A stretch of 8,480 bases of DNA, taken from assembly GCA_020630045.1 (NCBI GenBank), contig JAHDCE010000149.1, forward strand, positions 1-8,480, given 5' to 3'. Position numbers and translations under genes: made by a program. Shown here piece by piece: positions 7,461 through 8,480 of this stretch. Positions within the stretch are counted from its first letter, which is position 1. Every line of letters begins with the position of its first letter. The DNA comes from Saprospiraceae bacterium. Lineage in GTDB: Bacteria; Bacteroidota; Bacteroidia; Chitinophagales; Saprospiraceae. The notes below the pieces were generated by a model. That model was given only the letters and a program-made list of their open reading frames with translations, did not search any database and was not told the origin of the DNA.

Positions 7461-8405
7461 TTACACCTGCATCATTATACCGAAAGGGTAAAGGGTGAAA
7501 TAGCCATTCATTTTCGAATAATATTTGTTTTCTATCCGGGTGTTGTTCAATTTTAGAGCTAAGATATATTGATAATTATAAACCAAATATTTCTGGGGCG
7601 ATTCCAAGGGCTGCATATCCAATTCGGCATCTATATTATTAATTAGTTGCCTAGCGGCCGTTTCCATTTCGTCTTCGTTCATATTGAAATAACAAATCGA
7701 CATTTGTAGTGCATCGTAAAACAATTTTAATTCGGTGACGTACTTGGTGATTCTTCTTTTTTGGGATAGGGTTCCGAGTAAATGTTCTACATCTTTTAGG
7801 TAACCACCCCACTTGGGTTGTATGGCTTCGGCATAATGCACATGTGCCCAAAGATGATCCGGGTCTGTCTCCATAATTTTATTAAAATGATATTCCGCTC
7901 CTTCAAAATGCGATACTCCCATAGAGAATCGTATCAACCGAGCGTGCGCTTCGATTCCTATCCGGCCTTCTCCATTGATGGCATTTAAAAATTTACCCGA
8001 CAATTCTTGTAGATCATGAAAATCATTTCGTTGTTCGGGTGATACATATTTTGCTAAATTGAATGTTCTGGCCACCCAAGCGCTATGGTTATAAAATATC
8101 CCCAATGCCAGTCGACTTGCATCTGAATCGGGTTTGGCTTCGATCCATTCCAACAAACTCTCTTCTTTAAATGTGAGACCGATAAAATCCATGACTAAAG
8201 TCAATAAATCGGGGTCGAAAGATTGAACTAGTTTTTCGGCTTCGTCGAAACGACTTTGTTTTAAAAGGTCGGCAGTCGTCTTGGCTTCGATCAATCCGAA
8301 GGAATAATCCATACGCTTTTGTCCGGTTAATTTGTCTCGGTTTTCCCAGATGACCTGCAATACAATAATCACTACAATTATCAGAACAGCAACAATTATA
8401 TTCAT
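7461..8405 (-). CDS. Membrane-anchored helical-repeat protein, DUF4034-like
   Basis: This 314-residue protein has an uncleaved N-terminal membrane anchor (residues 2-19, almost entirely I/V/L/A). A soluble, probably all-helical domain follows, most likely on the cytoplasmic side given the positive charges after the anchor (NRDKLTGQKR), although a periplasmic location is not excluded. Helical hairpins resembling TPR units are visible, for example FDEAEKLVQSF (53-63), FEGAEYHFNKIMETDPDHLWAH (split at 167-188) and YNYQYILALKLNN (276-288). LGIFYNHSAWVAR (101-113), QPKWGG (196-201) and the histidine-rich helix between them resemble the DUF4034 pattern as I remember it, so I assign that family tentatively. 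No catalytic motif is evident. The ATG at 8405 leaves a complete membrane segment, and its leader has no Shine-Dalgarno sequence. The nearest neighbour is the nucleotidyltransferase, 75 nt downstream; a shared transcript is possible. A scaffolding or sensing role is only a guess. Confidence 0.8.
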   Translation of the reverse strand: MNIIVAVLIIVVIIVLQVIWENRDKLTGQKRMDYSFGLIEAKTTADLLKQSRFDEAEKLVQSFDPDLLTLVMDFIGLTFKEESLLEWIEAKPDSDASRLALGIFYNHSAWVARTFNLAKYVSPEQRNDFHDLQELSGKFLNAINGEGRIGIEAHARLIRFSMGVSHFEGAEYHFNKIMETDPDHLWAHVHYAEAIQPKWGGYLKDVEHLLGTLSQKRRITKYVTELKLFYDALQMSICYFNMNEDEMETAARQLINNIDAELDMQPLESPQKYLVYNYQYILALKLNNTRIENKYYSKMNGYFTLYPFGIMMQV

Positions 8406-8480
8406 GAGTAATTTCGTTTTAAAGATTTAATCAGAAAAAAAATTTGAATAACTAGCAATTTTCTCCCTGAGCCTTTCAGC

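Noticed and set aside
7461..8405. HEPN toxin partner for the nucleotidyltransferase, based on an R-x6-H match (R159 to H166)
   Set aside because: The match lies in a TPR-like helical repeat of a membrane-anchored protein, and a short R/H spacing occurs easily by chance. No other HEPN feature is visible.
8406..8480. Promoter for the minus-strand cluster upstream of the first ATG
   Set aside because: The 75 nt are AT-rich with partial resemblance to TAnnTTTG, but I found no -33 TTTG and -7 pair with acceptable spacing, and the region continues outside the window.

Overview
The window comes from a Bacteroidota genome. The plus-strand protein ends in a type B (CHU_C / gliding-motility-associated) type IX secretion sorting domain and carries SprB-type repeats, and both are essentially confined to that phylum. 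The leaders of the other genes are A/T-rich with almost no Shine-Dalgarno sequence, and the sensor kinase is of the periplasmic-TPR type common in Bacteroidota; both fit. The mix resembles Saprospiria/Chitinophagia-like genomes, but the sequence alone does not settle the class.

Layout: (1) Positions 1-2438 on the plus strand hold the 3' part of a large secreted, cell-surface or extracellular protein whose 5' end lies outside the window. (2) Positions 2439-2608 are a short convergent intergenic region with two candidate hairpins. (3) Positions 2609-8405 hold five genes, all on the minus strand. In transcription order they are: a membrane-anchored helical-repeat protein resembling DUF4034 (8405-7461); an RlaP/YcgL-type (COG3541) nucleotidyltransferase (7385-6306); a small acidic protein of unknown function that starts on the nucleotidyltransferase stop codon (6306-5725, TAATG overlap); a periplasmic-TPR transmembrane histidine kinase without a receiver domain (5688-3523); and an unrecognised 260-residue protein (3391-2609).

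How they may work together: the only strong evidence of joint expression is the one-base overlap between the nucleotidyltransferase and the acidic protein, with the kinase gene following after 36 nt. The helical-repeat gene (75-nt gap) and the unknown gene (131-nt gap) may or may not share the transcript. No response regulator, RNA ligase, HEPN protein, mobile element, tRNA, rRNA or CRISPR array is visible. The most interesting candidate for an undescribed unit is the coupled nucleotidyltransferase/acidic-protein pair, but a joint function is inference only.
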